Shown here: one piece after another, positions 12,179 through 23,959 of the stretch
How positions within the stretch are numbered: position 1 is the first letter of the stretch
Layout: each line of letters begins with the position of its first letter
Assembly (NCBI GenBank): GCA_015956445.1
Contig: WIUZ02000017.1
Span: 496,001 to 560,000 of the forward strand
Length of the DNA stretch: 64,000 nucleotides
Direction: 5' to 3'
Origin: Thelephora terrestris
Lineage: Eukaryota > Basidiomycota > Agaricomycetes > Thelephorales > Thelephoraceae
Position numbers and translations under genes: made by a program
The notes under the pieces: model-generated
What the model saw: the letters and a program-made list of their open reading frames with translations, nothing else
Databases searched by the model: none
Told to the model about the DNA's origin: nothing

Positions 12179-14464
12179 TCATGAACCGCTAAGGAACGCC
12201 ATGAGATTCTGCAGTATATCCTTTTGCGAGAGAGTCGACTCGTCAGTGGGTTCTGGTTCGTCCACGTTGTCGTGGTAGATCTGCAGCGTCTTCACCAGAT
12301 CATGGAATGACTTGTTCTTGCGATTAAGCATTTGCTGGATGTGCGAAAGTATCTGAGTTTGGTTCAAGATTAGAACTCCAATATGAGAACGGGGATGACT
12401 CACCCCATCGTCTTCCATCGTCAGCCACGCAAGGATATAATCGACTGTTTGTAGTGTGAAAAGCCCGCCGTCCAGACGTCGGAGATACCAGAGGGCTTCC
12501 TCGCCCTCTCCAGGGCCTTCGCCTTCTGCAAGAATTTCCTAATACCATAGTCAGGTATCGGGGTCAAGGGTCGGCAAGATGTGGCTACCTTCCTCTCCCG
12601 TTCAATGTCCGCCTCGGTATCCTCCAACCTTCGTTGTGCGCTCTCCCGAATCTCGAGCAACTTATCAACTTTTTCGTAGTTATTCTCCACGAACTTGGCG
12701 AGAAGGCGGATCCGCGATGGCGACTCCGAGGGGAGATTTGTGAAGAGCGACGAGACGACGCTGAGGGTATGGGAGGTCTCCTCAGAGGCAGCGGCAGAGG
12801 GATCACTTCCCTTGCTCTTCTTGGAGACTTTCCCCATGAAAGTAGAGAACAGGCTCTTGAGACCGAGGGCATCCACAAAGGTCTCGCAGGCTGTGGATCC
12901 AGAAGGACCAGACATTGCATAATCAAGAGCTTTAATCGCCCTCGATCGAGCCAGTTTCTTCTCCCTGTGATAAAAAGTCAAGGGAAATGATGGAGGGGAT
13001 CCAACCAGGACGTACTTCGTCATCAAGACCATCAGGTCTACACCTTCACTGTCTAGGAATAGTTTCTTGTTCTCGGGCTCCGCAAGCGCGGAACACAGTG
13101 CATCGAAGACGTTCTCCATAAATTCTGTCTCTTCTCCCTCGGCGGGATCTCTCCGCCTAAATTGCTAAGCAGTCGTTCAGAAAGCCAGAAACAACGAAGT
13201 ACCCAAGATAACTGACGGAAAGGACCCGTAAGGACACCTCCACACCATCTTCCTTTCCATAGGCCAACCGGTTTTCTCGATCGCTTTGTATGAGGATCGA
13301 AAGCAACTCTGCGGCGTAACCACGGTTGTCATCTTGGGCTGGTTTTTGGATCCGGTTCAGAGTCCAGAAAAGGGTCTTCGTTTTCTTAATCAATACTTTG
13401 GAGATGGCTGGGTTGAACGCAAGGACGTTCTCCAGGATTCCTAGAACGTGGAAAACTCCCAGACGGTCCGCCTCCTCTTCCTCATTTAGCCGATTCAAAT
13501 TTTCAACCAGGAGTTCCAAAAAGGAGTTTTCTAACTGTTGGACATGAGCACAGTTTTCGAGCATGAAACTCGTTCGAGTATCTTACCAGAGCCTCGATTA
13601 AAGCTTTTACGGCAGCACTCCGCTGTTCCTCGTCTTCATCTTCTTCTGACTCGTTGTCTTCATCCGTCAGCTCGTGCAAGAGGTCAATGACGTCGATTGC
13701 GATGTCCGCGTTTTCATGACTGAGAAGTCCGACCAGACGGGCAACGGAACCGGATCGCACGAGTTCTGGGTAGGCGAGAATGGGGGCTTGGGCGAGAGGC
13801 ATGAGTGCACGAAGGGCATCATCCAAGTCTGCCTCCGAGTCGATGAACCTACGAACGGTGTGAGAAACAGGCACTCGAGGGAGTGGAGATACGAACTTTG
13901 TTGGGTCGTCAGGGTACTTTGATCTTTGGTCCTGGTTCTTGTTCGCGGCTCGTTCCAGTCTCAATAGGAGTTTACGGATTCCAGTAATGTTCATTTCTTC
14001 CACCTAAGGCACACAACTAGAAATGAGTTTTGAACATCAGTTGAGTAAATGGCAAGACACTAGACTCACATCAGCCTGCACTCCTTCGCCCCCAGCTTTG
14101 TCGAAGATATTCAAAATATCCTTCTGTTCGGACGTCAATCCACCGCCGAAAAACCTGCCCTCCTCGTCCTCCTCCGCGAAGTAATCAGCGTCATTCCCGG
14201 GTGCGAATTCATCATCTTCCATCCTCTCGTCCTCGTCCACATCTTCCACTGTGGCCTTCGGTGGTTGGGGAGAAGGGTCAGAGTGACGCGTCCCGGTGTC
14301 TTCTTCGCCTACCCTCATCTTCTTAATCATGTCTGGGGTCGGCGCGTCAGGCATCCGACGTTTGTTGCTCCCACTGGGAAGTTTTGGGACCTGTGCATCT
14401 GGTTCAGTGCATCTCCGGAATATGTGGTTGTCTAGCATACCTTGAATAACTTGTCGATGTCCAT
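12179..14464 (-). CDS. CTNNBL1: Beta-catenin-like protein 1 (CTNNBL1)
   Basis: Minus-strand gene. A tiny first exon encodes MDIDKLFK, then comes a basic and acidic disordered N-terminus (PKLPSGSNKRRMPDAPTP... ADYFAEEDEEGRFFGGGL), followed by the armadillo-type repeat domain. Recognisable blocks are YPELVRSGSVARLVGLLSH, NADIAIDVIDLLHELTDED, FHVLGILENVLAFNPAIS and the C-terminal EALWYLRRLDGGLFTLQTVD. CTNNBL1 is a nuclear protein that binds the Prp19/CDC5L complex of the spliceosome. Seven or more exons join in frame to about 600 residues. The acidic run DNESEEDEDEEQRSAA sits between two repeats, as in other family members. The next minus-strand gene upstream, RBM42, is also RNA related. Confidence 0.94.
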
Positions 14465-14758
14465 GTTTGGTACTAGCCACTCGGTGAGGATGGGGTGTGG
14501 GAGATGTGGAGGTTTAGTGGTTTCTGTCCACCTCGATCGCGCGCTTAGGCCTCAACATGATGCATGTATATTGTGAAGGCTACGGTATGAAATACAGGGA
14601 GTTGAAAGGAGACAAAGCAACCTCCCAAAAGCATAAGGACCTTTTAGAATAAGGAATGACTCTAGGTGCAAAAGAATGACATGGAATCCAGCTGGTGAGC
14701 GTGATCGTGACCAACATTTGGGACATGACACTCTCCTTGTGCATGAGGGAATAGGCCG

Positions 14759-15566
14759 TTAATACGGCTTTTTCCTGTTCTTCTTCAGTTCCTTCTCCAA
14801 TTGACGCGCTTTGCGGTGGCCAATTTCCACGGGATTAATAGGATTGTCAGCCTTCCTAAGCTTAACGGGGCGATTCCCAACGTACTTGCCTGGAAGATAA
14901 ACATAAGCATGAACGCACGCGCAGTAGTTGAGTGGTCTTACCGTCCATCTCCTTCCAAGCCTTCAAGAAATCCTCAGGATCCGAGAATGCAACGAAACCG
15001 TACTTCGCCTGCGAAACGCCTCGTAAGCCATTAGGTGGCAAAAGCAGCAGGATGGTTTTTACCTTCAAACTGAGCCTGTCGCGAATGACGCGAGCCTTTG
15101 TGAAGGAGGTGTACTTGTTAAATGCGTTCGCTAGCACGTCGTCAGAAACGTCGTTACTCAAATCTCCAACAAACAAACGGAACCAAGCTAGCGCGTGCAG
15201 TCAGCATAGCTCCGATAGCTGATTCGGAACGTCATTACCTGGGTTCCACTCCAACAGGGTTTGGTCTTCGTATACAGTCCCAGCACCCTTTCTCAAGACG
15301 GTTGTGCGTTTACCACCCTTAGCAAGCTTGCCACCCGCCCCTCCGCGTTTGTCAATCATGGCTCCCGGAACATAGACGCTCTGCTGGGCAAGGATTCCGA
15401 CATCGTATTCGTAAGCGTTGGATGGGACAGGAGCGGTGTGGGCGGAAGACGATCCAGCAATGGGGTACACCGGACCTTGATAAGGCTGATGGTATGGGTT
15501 GACATCGTGAGATTGTTGCTGCTGTTGCTGTTGCTGCTGGTATTGTTGGTAGTAGGGGTTGCTCAT
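14759..15566 (-). CDS. RBM42: RNA-binding protein RBM42 homologue
   Basis: The N-terminus is low complexity with a glutamine run (QQYQQQQQQQQQSHD). A conserved linker follows (GKRTTVLRKGAG, then TLLEWNP), and then a single RRM: RLFVGDLSNDVSDDVLANAF (RNP2 side), YGFVAFSDPEDFLKAWKEMD (RNP1 side) and KYVGNRPVKLRKA. The C-terminal tail is basic (RQLEKELKKNRKKPY). This RRM with its linker is the signature of the RBM42 family, associated with hnRNP K and splicing in animals. Three introns interrupt the RRM region. The start codon at 15566 begins MSNPYYQQYQ. It is divergent from RPL5, with 268 bases between start codons. Confidence 0.9.
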
Positions 15567-15769
15567 AGTGAAGCGTGAAACAGGTGCGGTTGCCGAAGAG
15601 AGGGAGGTCGGGAGTCAGTCAGGAAGGCGGAGTGGCGTCTATTGTCTCCTTCTGGTAATCTTTTCTCACGTCCCAGAACGGCAGCTGTGGTTCTGTACAG
15701 TTTACATAAGCATTTCTCAGCTACCTCCACAAGATTGCTCGGCACAAGCCCGTTCCCCACTCATCCACG

Positions 15770-15834
15770 GTAAGACAATCAAGGTAGGCCGCAGATTTTC
15801 AAGGTTTTAGGCTCGTTCTGATGTGATCCTGTAG
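15770..15834 (+). other. Probable 5' UTR intron of RPL5
   Basis: A donor GTAAGA at 15770 and an acceptor TGTAG ending at 15834 define a 65-base intron in the leader. The acceptor abuts the ATG at 15835 directly, so the start codon would be the first three bases of the exon. This reading is inferred from splice-site consensus alone. Confidence 0.5.
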
Positions 15835-16965
15835 ATGCCTTTCGTCAAAAAGGTCAAGTCAGACGCCTATTTCTCGCGATTCCAAGTGAAGTACCGTAGG
15901 AGAAGGGAAGGCAAGACCGATTGTAAGTTGTGGTGAAGCACCTTCATTGGCTGCACAGTCTCACGACCCTGTCAGACTATGCTCGAAAACGTCTCATTAC
16001 CCAAGCGAAGAACAAATAGTGAGCCGGGTCGGGTTTCATAAGGCGATCGTTGACCAAGATTCCCAATAGCAACGCACCAAAGTACCGACTTGTTGTCCGA
16101 TTCACCAATAGGGAGGTCATTGTCCAGATCATCTACGCTCGTATTTCCGGAGATTTCGTCCTTACTGCTGCCCGGTCAAAAGAGCTCCCACGATATGGAA
16201 TCAACCACGGTCTCACTAACTGGACAGCTGGTGAGTGTAGAAGAAACCAGAAGCCCTGAGCGTTGTTCTGAATTCGGGTAGCCTATGCGACTGGTCTCCT
16301 CGCTGCCCGACGGGCTCTCACAAAGCTTGGCCTTGCCGATAAATATCAAGGTGTGGCGGAGCCTGATGGCACTATCTCGACAACAGAGGCCCTTGAAGAT
16401 GAAGATACCCCTCGGCCATTTAAGGTCTACCTTGATGTCGGTCTCAAGCGAACCTCCACCGGTTCGCGTGTGTTTGGTGCCCTCAAGGGCGCCAGTGACG
16501 GCGGTCTCTACATTCCTCATAACGAGAAGCGCTTCCCAGGTTATGACCCAGAAGGCAAGCAATTGGATGCTGAGGTTTTGAAGAAGTATATCTTTGGTGG
16601 TCACGTTGCCGAGTACATGGAGAGTTTGGAAGAGGAAGACGACGAAAGGTGAGACCTCAGGAAGCGGTTTTCTTCTCAGACTAACACGCGTGTTCAGGTT
16701 CAAGAAGCAATTTTCGACCTACCTCGCCGATGACATTGGGTCCGCTGACATCGAGGATATCTACAAAAACGCCTATGCGGCCATCCGGGAAGATCCTACC
16801 CACAAACCAACAGAGAAGTCGCAAGACTGGACAGCGGAGACCAAGAAACACAAGACTCCAAGACTCACCCGCGAGCAGCGTATGCAAAACATTGCTGCCA
16901 AGATCGAGGCCTTCAAGGCTGGCGCTAAAGCCGCTGACGACGACGACGACGAAGACGACGAGTAG
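15835..16965 (+). CDS. RPL5: 60S ribosomal protein L5 (uL18)
   Basis: Five exons (15835-15922, 15976-16018, 16070-16230, 16282-16648, 16698-16965) give 308 residues. Diagnostic blocks are [58 protein letters not shown], and the C-terminal [20 protein letters not shown] followed by an acidic tail of Asp and Glu. uL18 binds 5S rRNA and, with uL5, forms the 5S RNP of the large subunit. The acidic tail (DDDDDEDDE) is longer than in yeast L5. A leader intron probably ends immediately before the ATG. Confidence 0.97.
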
Positions 16966-17063
16966 ATGCATCTCATTATAGTTCGACTGCTTCGTATGTC
17001 AATGGGCTAGGCTTATATCATATCCCACGTAAGAGACCTTGCACCGCGCGACACTCCAAAGCT

Positions 17064-19336
17064 TCATACATTGAGCACCTGGTGAATCGTCTTGTACACC
17101 CACTCCATGAGCGATCCGTCGTTCCAGTCGTAGGCCGCGAATATTGTCTCAAGGTTATGCGCCCCTTCCAGTTTGTGAGCGGAGCAGCGTATCATGACTG
17201 GCTCCCCGGTGAACGATACTCGGAAATCACTGGATCACACTTAGTAAAGTCATTTGTGAACGTCAAAAACGACGCACAGGACATTGCCTTCCCATCGACC
17301 AACGCTCCTGGACGTTAATTGGTCCAAAAACCAGGCACCATTGACTGGTTCACATAATTCTCGGCCGACCTCGCATATTCTTCCAAGGAGAAATCGTTCC
17401 ATCTCGTCCAACAGCAGCTGGCATAACTGTGGAATGGATGATATCGAGAGAGTCGTATTGGTTAAATGGGCAGCTAACGTCGACGGTGACTCGAAAGTGA
17501 AACGCAATGAATATCTACGCCAGTAGATTTGTTCCCAGGGTTACTTTGGAAGAATAGGGTTGACATACCTTTCGTCGATGTAGAGGCAAGCATCACCTCC
17601 CAGGCGCCTGTCACTGTTATCCGTGAGCAGCTTGATTATCTGATGGCTTGACTCTCCGGCAGGGTTGAACCTCAGGAGAGTTTTTATCCCCACTTCGGAC
17701 AGGGTTTTCGCAGTCTTGTCCAGCTCTTCTTTGAGGCGACGGCAGAAAACGTGATACTGAGTGAAATCCGTGATCTTTTGCAAGATGTGAGGTTGTTGGA
17801 CAACGGCAGGGGTGTTCGATGGGTTGGCTCGTGAGGTCTCCGACCCACCAAGGCGCTTCGCTTTTTCATATCCGTGACCCCTAACCAGCAAGACTCGAAG
17901 GGCGGCGACAATAAGATCGCAAAGGACTTCGTAAAAGCTACAGTGTTCCAGTCCATCTTGACCCCCTTCTGGAGTCAAAAGGCTGTTGTCAACCTACGAA
18001 ATCAGTATCAACGACGCATACGAGGAGGATCAACGAACCAGCTCGAACGTTAACTCCGTGCCGTGAGCCGCCTCAACCGCGATCAGACGTTCTGAGACCC
18101 GCGCTGATGCAGTTGGAAGATTGCTCGCATCACGGATGAGGACTGCAAATATTTCCTCTTCAACGACCTCTGTTTGAGCTGCCTTGAGTGAGCCATACAG
18201 CTCTGATTCATCTCCCAGCACGATGTGATTGTGAAACGGATGCTTGGCGCCGCTTTCGTCAGTTAGACTCAACGTTACTTTCAGTCTTGTGTTTTGACGG
18301 TGTGGGTAGACCAGAGCACTCGAAGTGTTCTCACCGTACGTCGCCATATGACCGATCGCTTTTCGTCTGAACGTCGCGGGTGCTGCGTGTTGGTTCAATG
18401 AGACATCCAAGGGGTATACACGTGTGAGACTGACATTCTTCCATTCCAAAAGACGCCAAGAAGTCGCTCGAGGTCTTGTCCGCACCCTTTCCCAGAAATG
18501 ATCCGAACGGTAGCGGTGCAGGTAGCAACCCCCAATTATCCCTCCGGATTTTGAGAGCATTCGCCCAATACTGCTCCCCGTGAAGCCGGGACTCCTCCAT
18601 AGTGGCGGCAGTGGCTTTAAACAAGCTGGCGGCCTTCCGCAATGATTCATCCTTGCTCCCAATGACTAGTTGTGCATCAAAAGTCTGCACAGACTGTATA
18701 GGCGGCGGTTTGGTCACGGTGGTTGCCGTGAGTGCCTTGGGTGGAAGATTCGGAATTGGCGGGTTGTCTTTATCGGACTCCTTCGCCGAAACGGATGATA
18801 ATAAAAGGAGCAATAAGTTTCTTGCTTCCGTCATTTCCCCCAGGGCGATGCTGGAAATGAGAGCTAAGAGTAAGCATAACGTATGAGTGACCAGGCACTC
18901 ACTCCAAACGTGGTATGATATCAGACCGCATTTTAAGCAGTTGTTCCGGAGTCATAGGCTGAGCGGACGAATTTGTCGTTTCGGCGCCGCTTTCTCCGTC
19001 CTTTTCATCGAGACCCGTAGCGTCTCTGATGTCAATCCTCCCGCACGCAGCATCCCTCTTTTCAAAAAAATCATGGCCTCGCTCAGTAAACACCCGGCGA
19101 ATGTTCTCTGTAAGCTGATTGTTGGGATCTGGAGGCCTGTGAACGGTATGAACGGGTGGTCGTACCAGAAAAAAGAATGAAACGCGTGCGTACGGTTCGT
19201 AGATCTGTTGACCCTCGGGGGTGACATCCAGCAACTGGCGTATAGCATTCCTCTGGTCGTCCTTGTACGGACGCTCGAGGGAGAGTTTGAGTTTACGCCA
19301 TGCGGGCTCGTCGTCTTCTACTGGCAGACCGTTCAT
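17064..19336 (-). CDS. MED17: Mediator of RNA polymerase II subunit 17
   Basis: The minus-strand gene begins MNGLPVEDDEPAWRKLKLSL. The exons join in frame to give QQIYEPPPPDPNNQLTENI, the central signature NWGLLPAPLPFGSFLGKG followed by FGMEESPATFRRKAIGHMA, and the C-terminal LAAHLTNTTLSISSIPQLCQ. The last exon reads VMIRCSAHKLEGAHNLETIF and then AYDWNDGSLMEWVYKTIHQV before the stop. These are conserved MED17 (Srb4) blocks. MED17 is an essential head-module subunit that contacts Pol II. The junction at FGMEE/SPATF uses a 51-base intron, and the junction near 17255 uses the donor GTGCGT. Total length is about 650 residues. The start codon lies only 115 bases from that of the divergent Zn2Cys6 gene. 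Confidence 0.88.
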
Positions 19337-19451
19337 GGTTGTCTTCGGACAATTACCGGGCCGGGGGAGTCAGAATGATTCCGGGTTGGGGGTGCTTGAT
19401 CATACGCTGAGTTCACCTCTTTTGCATTTACCACGATCAAGTCTCATTACG

Positions 19452-22139
19452 ATGGATCACTCATCCTCAGTAAAGAGGAAAAAGTCACAAGAGGACCTCT
19501 CAGGACCAACCACGTCCAAGAAAGCCAGGAAAAGAGTCACGTATGCACTGTTTACCATATGTAATTATATCCGAACTCACACCTTGTTCCTCTCTACTCA
19601 GTTACTCCTGTGGAGAATGCCACCGTCGAAAGCAAAAGGTGAGACTTGCTAACGGTAATCCGTATCGCGATACCAACTTATGTTCGAAGTGCGACAGGCA
19701 AATCCCATGCTCTCATTGCGTTTCCCGGAAAGTTCCCGAGCTATGCAAAGCTTACAGCCCAGGAAAGCCGGATCAGGATGTTCACTCCCGCCTCGCTCGT
19801 ATCGAGTCCGTCCTCGAAGCTGCAGTGCCCCAGCTATGGTCGCAGTCGGACCACAGTTTTAGCTGTCGATCTGCCTCTCCCGGGGTAGAAGATGATACCG
19901 GGATCCCGGAAGGTAATGACAACATGACTGGGGTATTCTACAGGGGGAGTTGGCTCGGAAGCAGTGCTGTGGGCTCAATTGCGTCACCGATAGTCCTGGA
20001 GCAGGTGGGCTCCACCTTTAATACCCGCTTCTTAGCACTCAGCAGATTCAGATTAACCACATCGCCGACCAACGAGAGTCTGCCATCGATTCCAACTTCA
20101 CAACCGATGGGAGACTGCTTTCTTTTGCTGCTCAAAGCACTGGTGTATCAGGGGAACACTCAGCCGCGGATAATCTCAACTCGCTTATCCAGGATTGTGG
20201 CGTTTCTCCTCACAAGATTGCCGAGCTATTACAAGAGCTACCACCAAAAAACCTGATGAACGATCTGATTGACTACTATTTTGAGCATATGTGAGCCTTT
20301 CTCTCTTCAACCTTCCCTCAAGTCGTGTGCTCACAAGCCATTAAGCAATTGGACCCGTTATCCCCTCCCTGAAAGTGATTTCCGTGGCTCCGTAGCGGGC
20401 ATGCGCTCGTCCAGTGCCACTGCAGCAGCCGGCGACCTTCGTTTCCTTCCTCTTTTATTTGTCGTGCTCGCGATAGCTGCTCGCCTCGCGCCTGAGCGGT
20501 TGTGTGGGGATATCCGAAATAGACGCCTGACGTCACAGAGATATTACTGGTCTTGTGAGTGTCTATGAATTCACGTTGTGTTTTTTGTTGATTCAAAATG
20601 ACAGCACGCCGGTCGCTCCTTGTAGCGGTTGCTATACAGCCAAACTGTTTGGAGATGATTTGGACAAGACTATTGGTCAGTCCGGGGAACTTAGGAAAAC
20701 TTGTGCTAACCCTTCCGGTCACTGCAGAGTGCTCGCTTTCTGACTTTCGACCGCCGGATAACAGAGTGCTGGAGTCAGTTAGGTGCTGCTGTTAGCACCG
20801 CACAGTCGTTAGGTTTACACAGAGACGCGGCGGTCATGGTAAGCGAGTGTCTCGTTACTTCGCAAGCGCCTTTAACTGTTTACAGCGTCTCGACCGTAAA
20901 CAAGCCGAGTATAGGCGACGAATATGGTCTTATCTTTACCACGCAGACCACTCTTACGCCCTGATTCTTGGTCGGCCAATGTCAATTTTGGACGAGTACT
21001 CCTCAACGGTTCCCCCACTAAACCTGGACTATGACATGACATTGCCGATGGACCATCCCCCTCCCCTCTCCTCCCCTACCCCCATGACATTGGTTCTGCT
21101 AAGACATAACCTAGCTAAGATAATGGGTGGAATCGTGCACCACTTCCAGCAGGTGCTGAAACCGACTCATTATTCAGAGGTTCTTAAACTCGACGACGAG
21201 TTGACTGCATTTTGGGAAGAGCTCCCACCGCACTTCAGCTACCAGCCAGACAAGTCACTGGACGACAAACTCCCTTTCCTCGTCACACATCGTTTCCTTC
21301 TACTCACGGAGATCATGTTCGTCAAGATTACGCTACACCGTCCTTACCTACTTCGCTCGGATCGTTATATCCAGTCGCGAAACGCGTGTTTCGATGCGGC
21401 GTTGAAGTATTTCAACATCCGCCAGGACTTCCGAGCCGTTAGCGACACCCAGAAGTCAAGTTTCATCACGACCCATTTCAGGGAGTTCCAGGCCACAATG
21501 ATTGCAGCAATCTACCTCATTCTCAACCCGAACGGATCAGACGCCCCGACCATGAATGCCATGGTCGACGTATTCCTGCAAGACCACCAAGACATGCAAC
21601 AGATGGACGAGACTACGGTGAGGGAAGTGAAGACCATCGAGTTCCTCAAATCCAGGGCCGCTCAGAGAGCCGATGCAACGTCCAGCGACCAGAGCAACTC
21701 ACCGGAAGAACTTCCAAACGATGCACACCTACTCCTTGGGCTCCAGCGACCAAAACTACCCGGCAGCGGTGCCATTCATAATATCACTCAACCCACTACT
21801 CCCACCTCCACCCAAACGACATCAACCCCTCTTCCGGCGAACATGTTCGCTCTGCAAGCCTCACCCGCCAACGGCGGGGGCTCCCCCGACGAAGACCTCA
21901 CTGCACAATCGTTGCTCGATCACTGGTGCAATAGCATCAGTGCCAGTTCGCTTATGGATGAGTCTGGAGTCGCAACTGGGCTCCCGTGGAACATTACACT
22001 AGGTGCAGACGATCAAACTGGATGGCTTGCCCCGAACTCGTTGTCGATGGTTTCTCCTCAGCCGTGGAGCGGTGCCGGAGCTGGCTCGGATTTGAGTTAT
22101 TGGCAGACACTTGTAGACCAAATCAGGATGGGGACGTAA
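19452..22139 (+). CDS. Zn2Cys6 fungal transcription factor
   Basis: ATG at 19452 gives a basic N-terminus (VKRKKSQEDL, SKKARKRV). A split zinc cluster follows: CGECHRRKQK and then, after an intron with donor GTGAGA, CDRQIPCSHCVSRKVPELC. All six zinc ligands are present, and a short linker and dimerisation stretch follows (VHSRLARIESVLEAAVPQL). The middle contains the family phrase LIDYYFEHINWTRYPLPE and the Fungal_trans domain with YRRRIWSYLYHADHSYALIL. The C-terminus is long, Ser/Thr/Pro/Gln rich and probably an activation region. About seven exons, all in frame by my reading. It is a nuclear DNA-binding regulator of unknown target. Its nearest neighbour, MED17, encodes an unrelated general factor, so context does not help. 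Confidence 0.92.
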
Positions 22140-22281
22140 TCTCATGATTACCTACTATGACGATAGTTGTATGAACGGCTGCGTATCTCAATGGCCGATA
22201 GACTTTGCTCCTGATCGATGATCCAGTACTCTATGTTATTAAGCTCGTATTATTTCGTATACATTGGAACCTCCGCTCTAG

Positions 22282-23959
22282 TTACCACAATCTAAACAAG
22301 CAGAGTAAAGAGGTTGCCAACAAGATTCTCGAATCCAGCTTCGAGAGGTAGTTGGCGTAGTTGGCATAGCTCGGCGTGGAACAGTAGGACGAAGTGGCAT
22401 TTGTACCACCGGTGCAGCCAACAGGTTGGGCAGACAGCAGGGTGGCAGAAGGCAGTGGAAGAGTCGGGGTTGCAGCGTTGACGTTGTCTGCGAGGATTGG
22501 AGCTGACGTTGGCTTTGAATGAACCGTCTTCATGCGAGATGAGGTGGACGCAGGATTTTCAAGTTCGGATTCTTCATCTTCAGGACTAGCCGGAGATCCG
22601 GCGCTACCTTCAGTTGTATCGCCCTCTGAGCCCGTAGCATCTGGCCCTTGAGAGTCGTCCTGCCCGTCCTTCAAATTAGATTTGGAGGACTTCGCCTTTG
22701 TGCTGAGTGTCGATTCGCTGTCCTCTGAGACTTGAAAGTCATCCGAGTCCTCAGTAGTCGTCTCAGTGCTTGCGCTCTTATTTCCTTTCGTGGAATCGTC
22801 CTCTCCGTCATCCGGATTAGAATCGGAGGACTCCGCCTTTGTGCTAACTGTTGATTCGCCGTCCTCTGAGACTTCAAAGTCGTCCGAGGCCTCATTGGAC
22901 GTTTCAGTGCCCGTGCTGTTCGTGGAGTCGTCCTCTCCGTCGTCCAGATTAGATTTGGAGGTCTTTGACTTTGTGCTGAGTGTTGATTCTGATTCGCCGT
23001 CTTCTGAAGCACCGAACTCGTCCGGGGCCTCATTAGACGTTTCAGTGCTTGCGCTGTTGCCCTTTCTGGAATTCTTTCCTTTGGTGGAGTCATCCTCTCC
23101 GTCATCCAGATTAGATTTGGAGGACTTCGCCTTTGTACTGACCGTTGGTTCGCCGTCCTCTGAGACTTCGAAGTCATCCGGATCCTCATTAGAGGTTTCA
23201 GTGCTTGCGCTGTTCTTTCCTTTCGCGGGGACCTCCTCAGAGTCATCACTATATGTTCCTCCTTCGACCTTGTCGTCGCCGGGGCGTTGACTTGTCTGTT
23301 CGTCGTCATCGCTGCTGTAATTCTCGCTTGGATCGTCTTCCGTAGAACCTTCCATGTATTGCTTCTCTCTCGAAGCCACCATGGATCCAGATCGCATAAC
23401 TCCGATTCCCCAAGGAACGCTATCTCCGTTGGGTTGTTTGCTGTGGGGAGGGACAATAGTTTCCCCAGCGGAAGACGCGATCTGTACAACTGATTCAGAA
23501 AATATTTCATACCCATTGATGGACGCGCCTACAGTGAAGCGGGTGGTCCACGCTGGATTGGTCTTATCAGCAGCAGCGTTGAACTGGTAGAAATAAATGG
23601 TCGAATAGGGGTCGACGTCCGGGCAAGCCCAAGTGTAGGGAGAGAGCGATGGATCCGTCCCGTCAAGGTCCTCCGCTACGTTCGCAACAACAGTCATGTT
23701 GTAGTTTGAACCGCTCATGAGATCTAGGGGAAGTATTTCTTGTGGGCTCGATTCGGAGATGAAGGTTAAATGTTTACAAACCGATAGAGAAGCTTTTCCA
23801 TTTCCCAGATTCATCGGGTGTCCAAGAGACAGAGCATTCCGAGCCAGCAGTGAAGACCTCCCCAGGACCAGGTGCAATAGGGGTTACGGCACCGAGTATG
23901 AAGCGAGAAAGCAGCAAAAGCGCGAGCGAGCGAGAGATCATGCACATGTTGCCAGCCAT
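22282..23959 (-). CDS. Secreted Kre9/Knh1-like protein with acidic repeats
   Basis: Start at 23959 with a signal peptide (SRSLALLLLSRFILGAV). The first about 120 mature residues look like the Kre9/Knh1-like Ig-fold domain: a start similar to TPIAPGPGEVFTAGS, CSVSWTPDESGKW, then YTWACPDVDPYSTIYFYQF and ending WTTRFTVG. A single intron, about 23783-23729, joins SFSI to DLMSGSNYN. Beyond it the protein is Ser/Thr/Asp/Glu rich with four tandem repeats of 47-52 residues. The C-terminus ends in a hydrophobic stretch (ILLATSLLCLFRLW), compatible with a GPI-anchor signal. Such proteins are typically cell-wall or surface glycoproteins linked to beta-1,6-glucan or stress. The exact role is unknown. Confidence 0.8.
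22655..23215 (-). repeat. Four tandem coding repeats in the Kre9-like gene
   Basis: Each unit of about 141-156 bases encodes a variant of STETSNE..DDFEVSEDGE, then STVSTKAKSSKSN and DDGEDDSTKG. Unit starts fall near 23210, 23050, 22910 and 22770 on the minus strand. The units differ by several substitutions and by small in-frame indels, so they are old enough to have diverged but remain in frame. Confidence 0.8.

Noticed and set aside
18030-18662. A frameshift in MED17 near FGMEE
   Set aside because: The frame change is explained by a 51-base GT-AG intron that yields FGMEESPATFRRKAIGHMA in the conserved pattern.
22671-23516. A 281-codon minus-strand frame inside the Kre9-like gene
   Set aside because: It is the alternate frame of the acidic repeats and itself shows repeats only because the DNA repeats. 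The signal peptide, Ig-fold domain and hydrophobic tail fit the other frame.
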